A stretch of 42,369 nt of DNA from an uncultured Flavobacteriaceae bacterium (GTDB taxonomy: Bacteria > Bacteroidota > Bacteroidia > Flavobacteriales > Flavobacteriaceae). Under the pieces are notes generated by a model. The model was given only the letters and a program-made list of their open reading frames with translations, did no database searches and had not been told where the DNA came from. The first letter of the stretch is position 1, and the number at the start of each line of letters is the position of its first letter. This document shows positions 33,231 through 42,369 of this stretch, in pieces. The DNA is taken from positions 1 to 42,369 of the forward strand of contig CAJXVT010000022.1 in assembly GCA_913062575.1 (NCBI GenBank), given 5' to 3'. Made by a program: the position numbers and the translations under genes.

Positions 33231-33914
33231 CTATTGTAATCTTGCTAATACTGCTGTTTTGTATTGTGATCCTATAGGAACTTGATGTGTACCAATACTA
33301 ATAAATTCTGTATGAAAAGAAGTTATTGCATTGATATTCACAATATACGACTTTTGTACTTGAATAAAATTATCTGGTAGCGTTGCCAAAGCTTCACCTA
33401 TACTTTGTCTGGCCATAATCTTAACATTTGCAACATAATAATACAGGTAGTTGCCATCTTTTTGCAAATGCGTAATGGATGCTACTTGTAATTGATGTGT
33501 TTCCAAACCACTTTTTACAAAAATGCTTGTTGGGCTGTTACTTGTAACAATAGCAATTGGAGTAGGAGTACGTTCTAAGAGTTTGGTAATAGATTTAGAA
33601 AAACGTTCTAGGCTAATCGGTTTCAGCAAATAATCTACTGTATGTACATCATAGCTATCAACCGCATGTTCTGAATACGCTGTTGTAAATACAATGGACG
33701 TTTCTTTAGGTAACATTTTAGACAAAGAGAGTCCGTTTAAATGAGGCATATTAATGTCTAAAAACACAACATCTACGGTATTTGTATTTAAGAATTCCAA
33801 TGCTTTAAGTCCATTTCTAAAAGTCCCCACCAATTCGAAACTTGAAAAGTGTTTCAAATAAGAAGTAAGCAAATCCAATGCTTTGGGCTCGTCATCTACT
33901 AAGATTACTTTCAT
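33231..33914 (-). CDS. LytTR-family response regulator, pair C
   Basis: The 227-residue protein has a receiver domain with D7 D8 E9, phospho-acceptor Asp53 in VFLDINMPHLNG and LLKP near 107. The LytTR domain covers about 130-227 (VASITHLQKDGNYLYYY, FIQVQKSYIVNINAITSF). Its start overlaps the kinase stop as ATGA. No barrel gene is attached. The divergent tandem serine hydrolases and the downstream DUF2911 gene are plausible targets (inference). Confidence 0.95.
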   Translation of the reverse strand: MKVILVDDEPKALDLLTSYLKHFSSFELVGTFRNGLKALEFLNTNTVDVVFLDINMPHLNGLSLSKMLPKETSIVFTTAYSEHAVDSYDVHTVDYLLKPISLERFSKSITKLLERTPTPIAIVTSNSPTSIFVKSGLETHQLQVASITHLQKDGNYLYYYVANVKIMARQSIGEALATLPDNFIQVQKSYIVNINAITSFHTEFISIGTHQVPIGSQYKTAVLARLQ

Positions 33915-34948
33915 GTGTGCAGGGTTAATGTTACTGTATAACGTACTTCTGTGACTTCAATGTCTAATTGATGCATAGAAGGATAAGCGAGTTGCAAACG
34001 ATCTTTAGTGGCTTGTAATCCATAACCTCCATGTTGATTATCTAAACTAGGATGCACAGAATTTTCTATTGTAAACAATAAACGATTCGATTTTGAAACA
34101 TCTACTACAATATGGATAAACGAATCAACTTCTGGTTGTACACCATGTTTAAAGGCATTTTCTACAAAACACAGCAAAATACTCATTTCTATTAACTGTT
34201 GATTGTTTTGACCGATGATCTCAATCTTAAAATCGATTTCATCTTCTTCAAAGCGTAATAAGTGCAAGGAAGCAAAATCTTGAATAAACTGAATTTCGTT
34301 CTCAATTGATACTTTGGCTTGTTGATTTTCATAGACTACATACCGCAACAAACTAGACAATGTATCTATACTTTTTGCTAGTTTTGGATTGTGATTTTGA
34401 TCTACCATTGCTAATAAATTGTTCATGGTGTTGAACAAAAAATGAGGGTGTAATTGAGCTCGAAGCAAATTCAATTCTGCTTGTTTATTTACTATTTCTA
34501 ACTGCTTCTTGTCTTTTTCAGTTTGTATCCATGCATACATAAAACCATAAGCAATAGCGATAATGATATAAAAAATAAAGACACCATACCACAAGGATGG
34601 AAACCATAGAATATGAATGTGTTCTGGGAATATAAAATAGACTACCGCCATATAAAGACCATAAAACATTCCTGTTAATAACAGCGATTGCCATGCCAAT
34701 GTCACGAGCTTTTTTTGTTTTGCATGTTTTTTAGTGAGGAAAATTTGTAGATAAAAATACATGGCAAAAAAAGGCTGCCCAATACTGAAAAATCGAATCA
34801 ATTCATCACTTCTAGTGATGGAACTACTGACAATGCCTTCATCAATATTTACTATATGTCCAGTAATCGAAAAAGAGGCAATAATAAGCCAAGAAGTAAA
34901 GACCCAAAATAGAAGATGTAGGCAATAAAAGACCCATTTGTTTTTCAT
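33911..34948 (-). CDS. LytS-type histidine kinase, pair C
   Basis: The 345-residue kinase has about four membrane helices (10-30, 53-72, 85-107, 118-140). A coiled-coil linker follows, then the His_kinase domain with His169 in LRAQLHPHFLFNTMN and HATPase motifs FVENAFKHG and GGYGLQATKDRL. The extracytoplasmic loops are short, so sensing is probably within or near the membrane. The gene is divergent from the first TPR serine hydrolase, with 186 nt between starts. Confidence 0.94.
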   Translation of the reverse strand: MKNKWVFYCLHLLFWVFTSWLIIASFSITGHIVNIDEGIVSSSITRSDELIRFFSIGQPFFAMYFYLQIFLTKKHAKQKKLVTLAWQSLLLTGMFYGLYMAVVYFIFPEHIHILWFPSLWYGVFIFYIIIAIAYGFMYAWIQTEKDKKQLEIVNKQAELNLLRAQLHPHFLFNTMNNLLAMVDQNHNPKLAKSIDTLSSLLRYVVYENQQAKVSIENEIQFIQDFASLHLLRFEEDEIDFKIEIIGQNNQQLIEMSILLCFVENAFKHGVQPEVDSFIHIVVDVSKSNRLLFTIENSVHPSLDNQHGGYGLQATKDRLQLAYPSMHQLDIEVTEVRYTVTLTLHT

Positions 34949-35134
34949 TAAGCGAAGATAGGTTATAAAAAAGGGTAGAAAAAAAGATTGGTATAAAACC
35001 CTGTTTTTATGTGATGAAATAGATTTGTAACCAAATTATTGAGTTCACAACTTTTTTGACTGCTTTGATAACTTCTTTTCAACTAATAGAAAAGACGGTT
35101 CTTTCTTTGTATTCGAATTTATACAGAAGAAATT

Positions 35135-36592
35135 ATGAAAACTACTATTGCAAAAGCAGTCTTGTGCATCTTATTTATGAATATACTTGGTGCCTGCTCA
35201 CAAAACACACAAGACCCAACGATTGCTAAAATTAAAGAGTACTTAAAACAAAGTGAACAAAAAGGCTTGTCTGGTGCTTTATTGATTGCAAAAGATGGAA
35301 AGATATTACTAAGTGAAGGTTTTGGCTATTCAGATAAATCGAAGAAAATAAAAAACACACCAACTACTGTTTTTGATGTTGGATCAGTATCAAAACAATT
35401 TACGGCAGCTGCTATTTTAAAATTAGAAGAACAAGGCAAACTAAAAGTAGAAAATCTGATAAGCACTTATTTTAATAACGTACCCAAAGACAAACAAGAT
35501 ATTAGCATTCATCAATTGTTAATACATACCGCCGGGTTTGTGCATGATGTTGGTGAATCTGACTTTGATCAAATTCCTACTAAAGAATATTTTAAACGTG
35601 CATTGAACTCAACCTTACTCTTTACACCAGGAAAGAAATTTGAATACACCAATGTTGGTTATAGTATTTTGGCACGAATTATTGAGTTGGTTTCTGGTCA
35701 AACCTATGAAAGCTATTTACAAGAACACCTATTCAAACCATCTGGAATGAATTATACAGGATATTTAATTCCAAATTGGAGCGACATGAACATTGCCAAT
35801 GGGTATACTTATAATGTAATTGACAAAGGAACCTCAATTGACATTCACAAAAAAAGCGGTGAGGTTTCTTGGTGTTTAAAAGGAAATGGAGGTATTCAAT
35901 CTACCCAAGAAGACATGTACAAATGGTATCAAGCTTTGAGTTCAAATACAATACTGTCAAAAAAATCTGTGGCTAAATTAACCACTCCCTATATTTTAGA
36001 ATACGAAGGAGAAACGAGTTATTATGCTTACGGATGGGCTATTTATAAAACTTCTAGAAAAACAAAAATGATAGCACATGATGGTAGTGACGGAACTTTT
36101 TATTATGATTTTAAATGGTATCCAAAAGAAAAACTTACGATTTTATATGCAACTAATGCATTGACCCGAAACATTCAAGATGTTGCTTGGGAAGTAGACA
36201 AAATGTTATTTGATACAGATTATACACCTAAAAAAGTTGAGGTATACATGATAACGAAATTGTTGCAATACACTGAAAACTATACTGGAAGCTTGGAGGA
36301 ATTAGGAGAAATAATAAAAGAAAAATTCAAAAAAGGATTGTATCATCCTTATTATTTAAATAGAATGTGTGGCATGCATATGAGAAAGAATCAATTAGAA
36401 AAAGCACTGGTTTTTGGACATTTAAATGTAGAACTATTTCCGAAAAACGCAAACAATTGGGATACTTTAGGAGAAGTTTATTATAAAAAAGGAGATAGAA
36501 GCAAAGCATTGGAGTATTATCAAAAAGCACTGCGTTTAGATCCTGATATGGAGACATCTAAGCAAATGATTCAAAAAATTAATCAATTATAA
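35135..36592 (+). CDS. Beta-lactamase-fold serine hydrolase with C-terminal TPR, lipoprotein
   Basis: The 485-residue lipoprotein (signal ending ILGAC, Cys21) has a serine-hydrolase domain with S84-V-S-K87, Y171-T-N173 and HDGSDG at 315-320 in place of KTG. A C-terminal TPR region follows (about 400-480), with WDTLGEVYYKKGDRSKALEY. Related proteins act as D-aminopeptidases, esterases or peptidoglycan-related hydrolases. The TPR tail suggests docking to a partner. Its stop is 19 bp from the next gene, a close paralogue, so they form an operon. It is divergent from LytS/LytTR pair C. Confidence 0.93.
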   Translation: MKTTIAKAVLCILFMNILGACSQNTQDPTIAKIKEYLKQSEQKGLSGALLIAKDGKILLSEGFGYSDKSKKIKNTPTTVFDVGSVSKQFTAAAILKLEEQGKLKVENLISTYFNNVPKDKQDISIHQLLIHTAGFVHDVGESDFDQIPTKEYFKRALNSTLLFTPGKKFEYTNVGYSILARIIELVSGQTYESYLQEHLFKPSGMNYTGYLIPNWSDMNIANGYTYNVIDKGTSIDIHKKSGEVSWCLKGNGGIQSTQEDMYKWYQALSSNTILSKKSVAKLTTPYILEYEGETSYYAYGWAIYKTSRKTKMIAHDGSDGTFYYDFKWYPKEKLTILYATNALTRNIQDVAWEVDKMLFDTDYTPKKVEVYMITKLLQYTENYTGSLEELGEIIKEKFKKGLYHPYYLNRMCGMHMRKNQLEKALVFGHLNVELFPKNANNWDTLGEVYYKKGDRSKALEYYQKALRLDPDMETSKQMIQKINQL

Positions 36593-36611
36593 ATAGCACA
36601 ATTTAATACGT

Positions 36612-38060
36612 ATGAAATCAATTATAATAAAAGCAGTTTTTTTATTCCTATTAGGTAGTATCACTGCACAAACATATACAACAAAAGCAATTGGTCGAAT
36701 TGATAATTATTTATCAAAAAGTGAGAAAAATGGATTAACTGGAGCTGTTTTAATAGCAAAAGGTGGTGATATTTTACTGAACAAAGGTTTTGGATTTGCT
36801 GATAAAAAGAATCAGATTAAAAACACACCCAAAACGGTATTTGATATAGGTTCGGTTTCGAAGCAGTTTACAGCAGCAGCAATTTTAATGCTAGAAGAAC
36901 AAGGGAAGTTAAAAGTTGAGGATGCAATAAGCACCTATTTTAAGAATCTACCTGATGATAAAAAGAATATTACCATTCATCAATTGTTAATTCATTCATC
37001 TGGTTTGGCGCGTGGCATTGGTAGAAAAGATTTTGATCAAATTGATAGAGATGATTATTTTAAGCAGCTCTTTAAAACTACATTATTGCAAAAACCAGGT
37101 TTAAAACATAGATACTCGAATGCAGGATATAGCATTCTATCAAGAATTATTGAGTTGGTTTCAGGTCAAACTTACGAAACATATCTACGCAAAGAGATTT
37201 TCTTGCCAGCTGGAATGAAATACACGGGCTATTTATTGCCAAAATGGAGTGATTTAACAAGTGCGATAGGATACAGTTATAATGTTCTGAATATTGGCTC
37301 TATGATAGAACGTTATCAAAGAGATGGAGCAGTTTCTTGGGTGATTATGGGAAATGGAGGATTAAATTCAACTCAAGAAGATATGTTTAAATGGTATGTA
37401 GCATTAAAAAATGGAACAGTTTTATCTAAAGCTGCCATTAAAAAAATGACTACTCCATATATTATTGAAAGAGAAGAAGACAAAAGTTATTATGCCTATG
37501 GTTGGGTTATTTTTAAAACTCCTAGAGGTACAGATATGGTTGCTCATGATGGAAGTAATGCCACATTTTTCTATGACTTTAGATGGATGCCAAAAGAAGA
37601 TGTACTTGTGTTGTATGCAACAAGTTCTATGACAAGAGAAGTGGGACCATTGGCTTGGAGAATTGATAAAATGTTGTTTGATGACACCTATATACCTAAA
37701 GAAGTAAAAACTGATTTTGTAACTACCATGTTGCACTTTTCGGAAAGCTATAAAGGTTCTTTAAAAGGATTGACAAAAGAACTTAAAAAAGAATTTGGTA
37801 GTCAGTTAAATACATCATTTTATTTAAATCGCTTAAGCGGAACTTATTCAAGAAATGGAATGCTATTAAAAGCAATAGCAGTTGCAGAATTAAACGTTAA
37901 AATATTTCCAAAAGATAGTAATATTTGGGATAGTTTAGGACAGGTTTATTTTGATAATAAACAAATTAAAAAATCGCTTAAAGCTTTTAAAAGAGCATAT
38001 AAATTAGATTCTAAAAATGTATTTGCGAAGGATATGATTGAAAAAATCAAAAAAAAGTAA
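36612..38060 (+). CDS. Beta-lactamase-fold serine hydrolase with C-terminal TPR, secreted paralogue
   Basis: The 482-residue paralogue of the preceding gene keeps the same plan: S81-V-S-K84, a YxN-type YSN near 168 and HDGSNA near 312, with a TPR tail (WDSLGQVYFDNKQIKKSLKA). The N-terminus is a standard signal peptide ending ITAQ with no lipobox Cys. One copy is therefore anchored as a lipoprotein and the other is soluble in the periplasm or secreted. The two probably arose by tandem duplication. It ends 9 bp before the convergent Crp/Fnr gene. Confidence 0.93.
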   Translation: MKSIIIKAVFLFLLGSITAQTYTTKAIGRIDNYLSKSEKNGLTGAVLIAKGGDILLNKGFGFADKKNQIKNTPKTVFDIGSVSKQFTAAAILMLEEQGKLKVEDAISTYFKNLPDDKKNITIHQLLIHSSGLARGIGRKDFDQIDRDDYFKQLFKTTLLQKPGLKHRYSNAGYSILSRIIELVSGQTYETYLRKEIFLPAGMKYTGYLLPKWSDLTSAIGYSYNVLNIGSMIERYQRDGAVSWVIMGNGGLNSTQEDMFKWYVALKNGTVLSKAAIKKMTTPYIIEREEDKSYYAYGWVIFKTPRGTDMVAHDGSNATFFYDFRWMPKEDVLVLYATSSMTREVGPLAWRIDKMLFDDTYIPKEVKTDFVTTMLHFSESYKGSLKGLTKELKKEFGSQLNTSFYLNRLSGTYSRNGMLLKAIAVAELNVKIFPKDSNIWDSLGQVYFDNKQIKKSLKAFKRAYKLDSKNVFAKDMIEKIKKK

Positions 38061-38069
38061 TTAGCAACA

Positions 38070-38627
38070 TTATTTCAAACCATTCAATGTTCTATTTAGG
38101 CTACGAAGCGTAATTCCCAAATAATTGGCAATGTCATTTTTAGAGAATATGGTATCGTAGTCTGGATAGGATTTTTTAAGTTTTAGGATATTCTCTTCTA
38201 TAGAGTAGGACTGTTGAAAAGAATGCCTTGGTGCTTTATAGCCAATTTTTACTGCCATCGCTTTTATCACCAATCTGTTAAAAATTGAATCATTCTCTAA
38301 CAACTCATTATAATGTTGATGGGTGATTTTATACACTTCTACATTAGAAATGGCTTCAATTGAACAGAAACTTAAATTTCCACTAAACACTTCCAATTCG
38401 CCAAATTCCATTCCTTTTCCTAAAAATTCTTGAATAAAATCCTTTCCATTTTCATCAGATAAATAACATTTTGTAATCCCATTTTTGATGATGTACAATG
38501 ATTGATATCGCTTGTCCTGTTCTAAAATTATTGCTTTAGGGTTATAGCTCTCTAGTTCGAAATAGTCAGGTTGCTTTTGATTTAAAATTTCAATGTATTT
38601 TAAAAAATCAATGTCGGTTCTAATCAT
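38070..38627 (-). CDS. Crp/Fnr family transcriptional regulator
   Basis: The 185-residue protein has a cyclic-nucleotide-binding-like beta-roll (about 25-120; SLYIIKNGITKCYLSDENGK, GMEFGELEVFSG) and a short C-terminal HTH (about 145-185; FSKNDIANYLGITLRSLNRT). The canonical cAMP-binding RxS segment is not evident, so the effector is unknown. It is divergent from the HD-domain gene by 95 bp, so it may control the HD/MFS pair (inference). Confidence 0.92.
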   Translation of the reverse strand: MIRTDIDFLKYIEILNQKQPDYFELESYNPKAIILEQDKRYQSLYIIKNGITKCYLSDENGKDFIQEFLGKGMEFGELEVFSGNLSFCSIEAISNVEVYKITHQHYNELLENDSIFNRLVIKAMAVKIGYKAPRHSFQQSYSIEENILKLKKSYPDYDTIFSKNDIANYLGITLRSLNRTLNGLK

Positions 38628-38722
38628 TATTTATGAATTGGGACAATTGTCCTTTTTTAAGAAATGGTATACGTTGTTCTTTGCAGTGTAAAATTATACA
38701 ATAAATTAGAATAGCACCAAAT

Positions 38723-39295
38723 ATGAGCACTTTATTACAACAAATAGCATTTATCAAAGAAATTGATAAACTAAAATATATACAACGAAAAACACGGTTA
38801 TTTAATAGTGATAGACATGAGAATGATGCGGAACATAGTTGGCATTTGGCAATGATGACATTGGTGTTAGCAGAACATAGCAATGTGGGAATTGATGTAT
38901 TAAAAGTCTTAAAAATGGTGTTGATTCATGATATTGTAGAAATAGATTCAGGAGATATTTTTATTTTTGATACTACTAAAAATCATGATAATACAGAAGA
39001 AGAGCTTAAAGCTGCTAAAAGAATCTTCGGAATGTTGCCAGAAGTACAAGCAACAGAATTGATTGCGCTATGGATCGAATTTGAAGAAGGTAAAACAAAC
39101 GAAGCAAAATTTGCAAAAGCCATGGATCGTTTTGAACCTATTTTGCAAAATGCTTCTAATAAAGGCGGAACTTGGAGAGAATACCAAGTGCCAAAAGAAA
39201 AAGTGTTAGATAAAACAAAACCGGTTGCTTCTGGTTCTAAAGCTATTTGGGAGTATTCTCTAAATGAAATTAATACGCTTTTTAAAACGCTTTAA
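38723..39295 (+). CDS. HD-domain phosphohydrolase (YfbR/HDDC2-like)
   Basis: The 190-residue cytoplasmic protein has the HD metal-binding set: H38 in NDAEHSWHLA, the H69-D70 pair in VLIHDIVEIDSGD, and a C-terminal Asp in AKAMDRFEPIL. The family includes 5'-deoxynucleotidases such as YfbR and human HDDC2. Nucleotide dephosphorylation is the likely reaction. The MFS gene starts 4 bp after its stop, so they are co-transcribed. Confidence 0.93.
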   Translation: MSTLLQQIAFIKEIDKLKYIQRKTRLFNSDRHENDAEHSWHLAMMTLVLAEHSNVGIDVLKVLKMVLIHDIVEIDSGDIFIFDTTKNHDNTEEELKAAKRIFGMLPEVQATELIALWIEFEEGKTNEAKFAKAMDRFEPILQNASNKGGTWREYQVPKEKVLDKTKPVASGSKAIWEYSLNEINTLFKTL

Positions 39296-39299
39296 TTGT

Positions 39300-40460
39300 A
39301 TGGAAACCAATCAAAAAATATATACAAGACAATTTATCTTTATTTGTTTGAGTTCCTTGTTTTTTTCTGCGAGTTATAACATGTTAATTCCTGAGTTACC
39401 AAGTTATTTAAGCAATTTAGGTGGCGCAGAATACAAAGGGTTGATCATCGCATTGTTTACATTAACAGCTGGTTTGTCAAGACCTTTTAGCGGGAAGTTA
39501 ACAGATACCATTGGACGGAAACCAGTGTTGATAATTGGAGCTATTGTCTGTGTTATTTCTGGATTGTTTTATCCGATATTGACAAGTGTTTCAGGATTTT
39601 TGTTTTTGCGATTGCTACATGGATTTTCTACAGGATTTAGTCCAACAGCTATTGCAGCTTATGTTTCTGACATCATTCCAAAAAACAAATTGGGAGAAGC
39701 AATGGGTATTCAAGGCTTATGTTTTAGTACAGGTTTAGCTTTAGGACCTGCTCTGGGGAGTTATATAAAATTATATACAAACTACAATGTATTATTTTAT
39801 AGTTCTTCTATAATGGCTTTGCTGTCTATTGTTTTAGTGATTCGGGTAAAAGAAACATTGCCAAATAAACAACAATTTAAATTTCAATCCCTTAAAATAT
39901 CAAGATCAGATATTTTAGCAAAAGAGGCCTTGCCTGCAGCATTCATTACTTTTATTACTTATTTGGGGTTTGGAGTAGTACTTACGTTGATTCCAGATTG
40001 GAGCGATCATTTAGGGATTATCAATAAAGGAACCTTCTTTATAGCATTTACAATTGCCTCTGTTTTTGTAAGAATCCTAGCAGGAAAAATATCCGATAGA
40101 TATGGAAGAGAAATTGTAATCAAAATAGGATTGATCATATTGATTATAGCCTTGTTTCTATTAGGATTTTTAAATACTAAAAACGGAATGTTGCTTGGTG
40201 CTATTATTTATGGTTTGGCAATGGGAATTTTATCACCAACAATCAATGCTTGGACCATAGATTTGAGTAATCCACTAACAAAAGGAAAATCTATAGCAAC
40301 CATGTATATTGCTTTAGAAGCGGGAATAGGATTAGGAGCATTGTTTTCTGGATGGTATTATCAAAATATTCTAGAGCATATTCCAATGACATTTTATGCT
40401 TGTGCACTTTTTGCAGTCTTTGGTTTAATTTATTTGTTCTATTCAAAAAAGAAATATTGA
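39300..40460 (+). CDS. MFS transporter
   Basis: The 386-residue protein (ATG at 39300, just after the HD stop; an upstream ATG at 39264 would overlap the HD gene) has twelve predicted membrane helices. The loop 2-3 motif is GKLTDTIGRKPVLIIG, and its counterpart between the halves is GKISDRYGREIVIKIG. Motif C-like SPTAIAAYVSDIIP and GLALGPALGS suggest the drug/metabolite efflux (DHA1-like) group. The substrate is unknown; it may export a compound related to the HD enzyme or an antimicrobial. Confidence 0.92.
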   Translation: METNQKIYTRQFIFICLSSLFFSASYNMLIPELPSYLSNLGGAEYKGLIIALFTLTAGLSRPFSGKLTDTIGRKPVLIIGAIVCVISGLFYPILTSVSGFLFLRLLHGFSTGFSPTAIAAYVSDIIPKNKLGEAMGIQGLCFSTGLALGPALGSYIKLYTNYNVLFYSSSIMALLSIVLVIRVKETLPNKQQFKFQSLKISRSDILAKEALPAAFITFITYLGFGVVLTLIPDWSDHLGIINKGTFFIAFTIASVFVRILAGKISDRYGREIVIKIGLIILIIALFLLGFLNTKNGMLLGAIIYGLAMGILSPTINAWTIDLSNPLTKGKSIATMYIALEAGIGLGALFSGWYYQNILEHIPMTFYACALFAVFGLIYLFYSKKKY

Positions 40461-40564
40461 TATTCAATTTTTGAGTTTTGATATAAAACGTTTATCCTCA
40501 TTTTGTGGCGTTCCTGTACTTTTTCTTTTGGCTTTGAAAAGTATTTCGTTGTTTTGCTGTGGAT

Positions 40565-41659
40565 ATGAATACACAAGTAAACACACAGAATAATAAGGGC
40601 AGCCTTTCTTTGTACTGGAAATGTCAATTGACAGGATGGGGTTTGGTTTCTATTTATTGGGCTTACACAGTATATACAAGAGATAGTTATGGGTTTTTCT
40701 ATACATTTTTGAATTATGTGTTGGATGCTTCCATCGGAATTTTTCTAACTCATATGTACCGTAGGTTTGCAATCAAAGCAAACTGGAGTAGTTTGCCAAT
40801 AAGAAAACTATTGATAAGAATAGTTCCGGTAGTGTTACTACTTGGTTTTTTGTATATGGAAATGAACAACTTGAAATGGCACGGGTTTATGTTGTTTTTT
40901 TTCGATAGGGAATATGTTTTATTGACATCTCTATTATATTGGGATCCTATTTTAATTACAGGGTTACGATTGATGTCTATTTGGGTATTGGCTTATCATT
41001 TGTATCATTATTATCAAAGTGAAGTAAAAACAGCAAAAGAAAATGCACAACTTTCATTAATAGCTAAGCAAGCACAGTTAGATAACTTATCGGCTCAATT
41101 AAACCCACATTTTTTATTCAATTCATTGAATTCTATAAAGTCTTTAGTCATAGAAAATCCAGATACAGCAAGAAGAGCCATTGATTTACTGTCAGATTTA
41201 TTACGTTCATCACTCTACGAAAAAGACAAAGATTTAATTACTATAAAAGACGAGTTGTCTTTAGTGCAAGATTATATAGAATTAGAAAAAATGCGTTTTG
41301 AAGAACGCTTACAGCTAGAAATATCGCTTGATAAAACATTGAGTACTTTTAAAATTCCGACCTTGAGTATTCAATTATTAGTAGAGAATGCGATCAAACA
41401 CGGAATAGATTCAAAAATTGAAGGTGGAATTGTTCATCTTACTATAGAAAGGAATAATAACAATACAATAGTGATTACAGTTCAAAATCCTGGAACTTTA
41501 AATAATAATAAAAAATCACCTGGTTTAGGGTTGAAAAACTTAAAAGAACGATTGGCAATTCAGTATAAAGGAAAAGCAACTTTTTGCTTAACAGAGATAG
41601 ATGAAATAGCAGTGTCAGCAGTAATAACACTTCCAATTAACAACGATGAAAACATTTAA
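40565..41659 (+). CDS. LytS-type histidine kinase, pair D
   Basis: About 364 residues from the ATG at 40565 (a GTG two codons upstream, at 40559, is a weaker alternative). Four membrane helices cover about 20-145 and a coiled-coil linker 150-172. The His_kinase domain has His182 in LNPHFLFNSLNSIKSL and HATPase motifs LLVENAIKHGI and SPGLGLKNLKERL. It is the best consensus match of the four kinases. The regulator overlaps its 3' end by 14 bp. Confidence 0.94.
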   Translation: MNTQVNTQNNKGSLSLYWKCQLTGWGLVSIYWAYTVYTRDSYGFFYTFLNYVLDASIGIFLTHMYRRFAIKANWSSLPIRKLLIRIVPVVLLLGFLYMEMNNLKWHGFMLFFFDREYVLLTSLLYWDPILITGLRLMSIWVLAYHLYHYYQSEVKTAKENAQLSLIAKQAQLDNLSAQLNPHFLFNSLNSIKSLVIENPDTARRAIDLLSDLLRSSLYEKDKDLITIKDELSLVQDYIELEKMRFEERLQLEISLDKTLSTFKIPTLSIQLLVENAIKHGIDSKIEGGIVHLTIERNNNNTIVITVQNPGTLNNNKKSPGLGLKNLKERLAIQYKGKATFCLTEIDEIAVSAVITLPINNDENI

Positions 41660-42368
41660 AACAGTAATTATTGATGATGAACGTTTGGCTAGAGAAGAGG
41701 TAAAACGAGCATTGAAGAGTTATCCAGAATTTGAAATAATTGGAGAAGCGAGCCATGTTGATGAAGCGAAAGCCATTGTTGAAAACGTGAAACCAGATAT
41801 TATCTTCTTAGACATTCATATGCCAGGGAAAAGTGGCTTTGACTTGTTAGAAGAATTGACAACTGTACCAGAAGTAGTGTTTACAACTGCTTATGATCAA
41901 TATGCTGTAAAAGCTTTTGAATTGAATGCTTTAGATTACTTAGTAAAACCATTACGAGACGAACGTTTTTCAAAAACAATTGAGAAAGTAAAAGCTGAGT
42001 TAGCTAAAAAAGAAGAAATCAAAGAAGATGTATTACCAATGCATCGAAAAATATTCATCAAAGATGGAGAAAAATGTCACTTTATTCCCTTGTCTGAAAT
42101 ACACTTTATAGAGTCACTAGAAAATTATGCGCGTTTGTATTTTGGAGATCAAAAAGCAATGATAAAACGATCGTTAAATCTTCTGGAAGAAAAGTTAGAT
42201 TCAACCGTGTTTTTTAGAGTCAATAGAAGTCAAATAATCAATACACAGTACATAAAAGAAATTCACCCACATTTTAATAATAAGCTACAAATTACACTAA
42301 CTACTGGTGAAACTCTAGAAGTTTCAAGTCGACAATCAGTAAAGTTTAAAAATTGGAATAGCTTGTAA
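41646..42368 (+). CDS. LytTR-family response regulator, pair D
   Basis: The 240-residue protein has a receiver domain with D10 D11 E12, phospho-acceptor Asp56 in IFLDIHMPGKSG and LVKP near 109. A LytTR domain covers about 135-240 (LSEIHFIESLENYARLYF, FFRVNRSQIINTQYIKEI). The stop codon TAA is the last codon in the window, so the gene is complete. The 14-bp overlap with the kinase indicates translational coupling. Downstream context is outside the window. Confidence 0.95.
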   Translation: MKTFKTVIIDDERLAREEVKRALKSYPEFEIIGEASHVDEAKAIVENVKPDIIFLDIHMPGKSGFDLLEELTTVPEVVFTTAYDQYAVKAFELNALDYLVKPLRDERFSKTIEKVKAELAKKEEIKEDVLPMHRKIFIKDGEKCHFIPLSEIHFIESLENYARLYFGDQKAMIKRSLNLLEEKLDSTVFFRVNRSQIINTQYIKEIHPHFNNKLQITLTTGETLEVSSRQSVKFKNWNSL

Positions 42369-42369
42369 A

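Noticed and set aside
38620..38883. 87-codon minus-strand frame over the start of the HD gene
   Set aside because: It is antisense to the conserved HD coding sequence and overlaps the Crp/Fnr start; its Cys-rich product is typical of a shadow frame.
1..42369. CRISPR array, tRNA, rRNA, prophage or plasmid features
   Set aside because: No regularly spaced repeats, cloverleaf-like segments, integrase, portal, terminase or replication genes were seen on reading both strands.

Overview
The window is an AT-rich chromosomal segment of a Bacteroidota bacterium, most likely a marine member of the Flavobacteriaceae (Tenacibaculum/Kordia-like; the genus is only a guess). The signs are many short-leader lipoproteins, outer-membrane beta-barrel receptors with an N-terminal carboxypeptidase-regulatory-like domain, LytS/LytTR two-component pairs, DUF2911 and DUF1203 proteins, serine hydrolases with C-terminal TPRs, and weak Shine-Dalgarno sites. 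I see no rRNA, tRNA, CRISPR array, transposase, integrase or phage structural gene.

Layout. 26-2125: a P1-family (DmpA-type) self-processing aminopeptidase followed directly by a PhzF-like isomerase. 2247-5344: three leucine-rich-repeat lipoproteins. The first two arose by a 1280-bp tandem duplication that also copied the 3' tail of the PhzF gene, leaving a pseudogene fragment. 5341-10190 (minus): an outer-membrane barrel receptor, a 7TM histidine kinase and a LytTR regulator (trio A). 10364-11527: a FAD monooxygenase. 11628-18897: envelope lipoproteins (three PD40/TolB-like propeller paralogues and one unrelated protein with the same leader), a MORN-repeat plus NTF2-like protein, an NTF2-like protein and two CPBP intramembrane proteases. 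19014-26054: single metabolic genes (serine hydrolase, two GNATs, amidohydrolase lipoprotein, D-cysteine desulfhydrase-like and class V aminotransferase-like PLP enzymes, a luciferase-domain lipoprotein). 26385-30419: a second barrel/kinase/LytTR operon (trio B). 30542-33099: an Ada-like AraC-methyltransferase fusion, a DUF1203 protein, a 43-residue membrane protein and a DUF2911 protein. 33231-34948: LytS/LytTR pair C (minus). 35135-38060: tandem TPR-tailed serine hydrolases. 38070-40460: a Crp/Fnr regulator divergent from an HD phosphohydrolase and an MFS transporter. 40565-42368: LytS/LytTR pair D.

The main theme is envelope sensing. Four LytS/LytTR pairs lie within 42 kb, and two of them sit in compact operons behind an outer-membrane barrel. 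A barrel-kinase-LytTR circuit carrying a signal from the outer membrane to transcription is the best candidate here for an under-described system. A second theme is local duplication: tandem LRR genes, tandem serine hydrolases, PD40 paralogues, shared lipoprotein leaders, and 3'-end remnants of two neighbouring genes.
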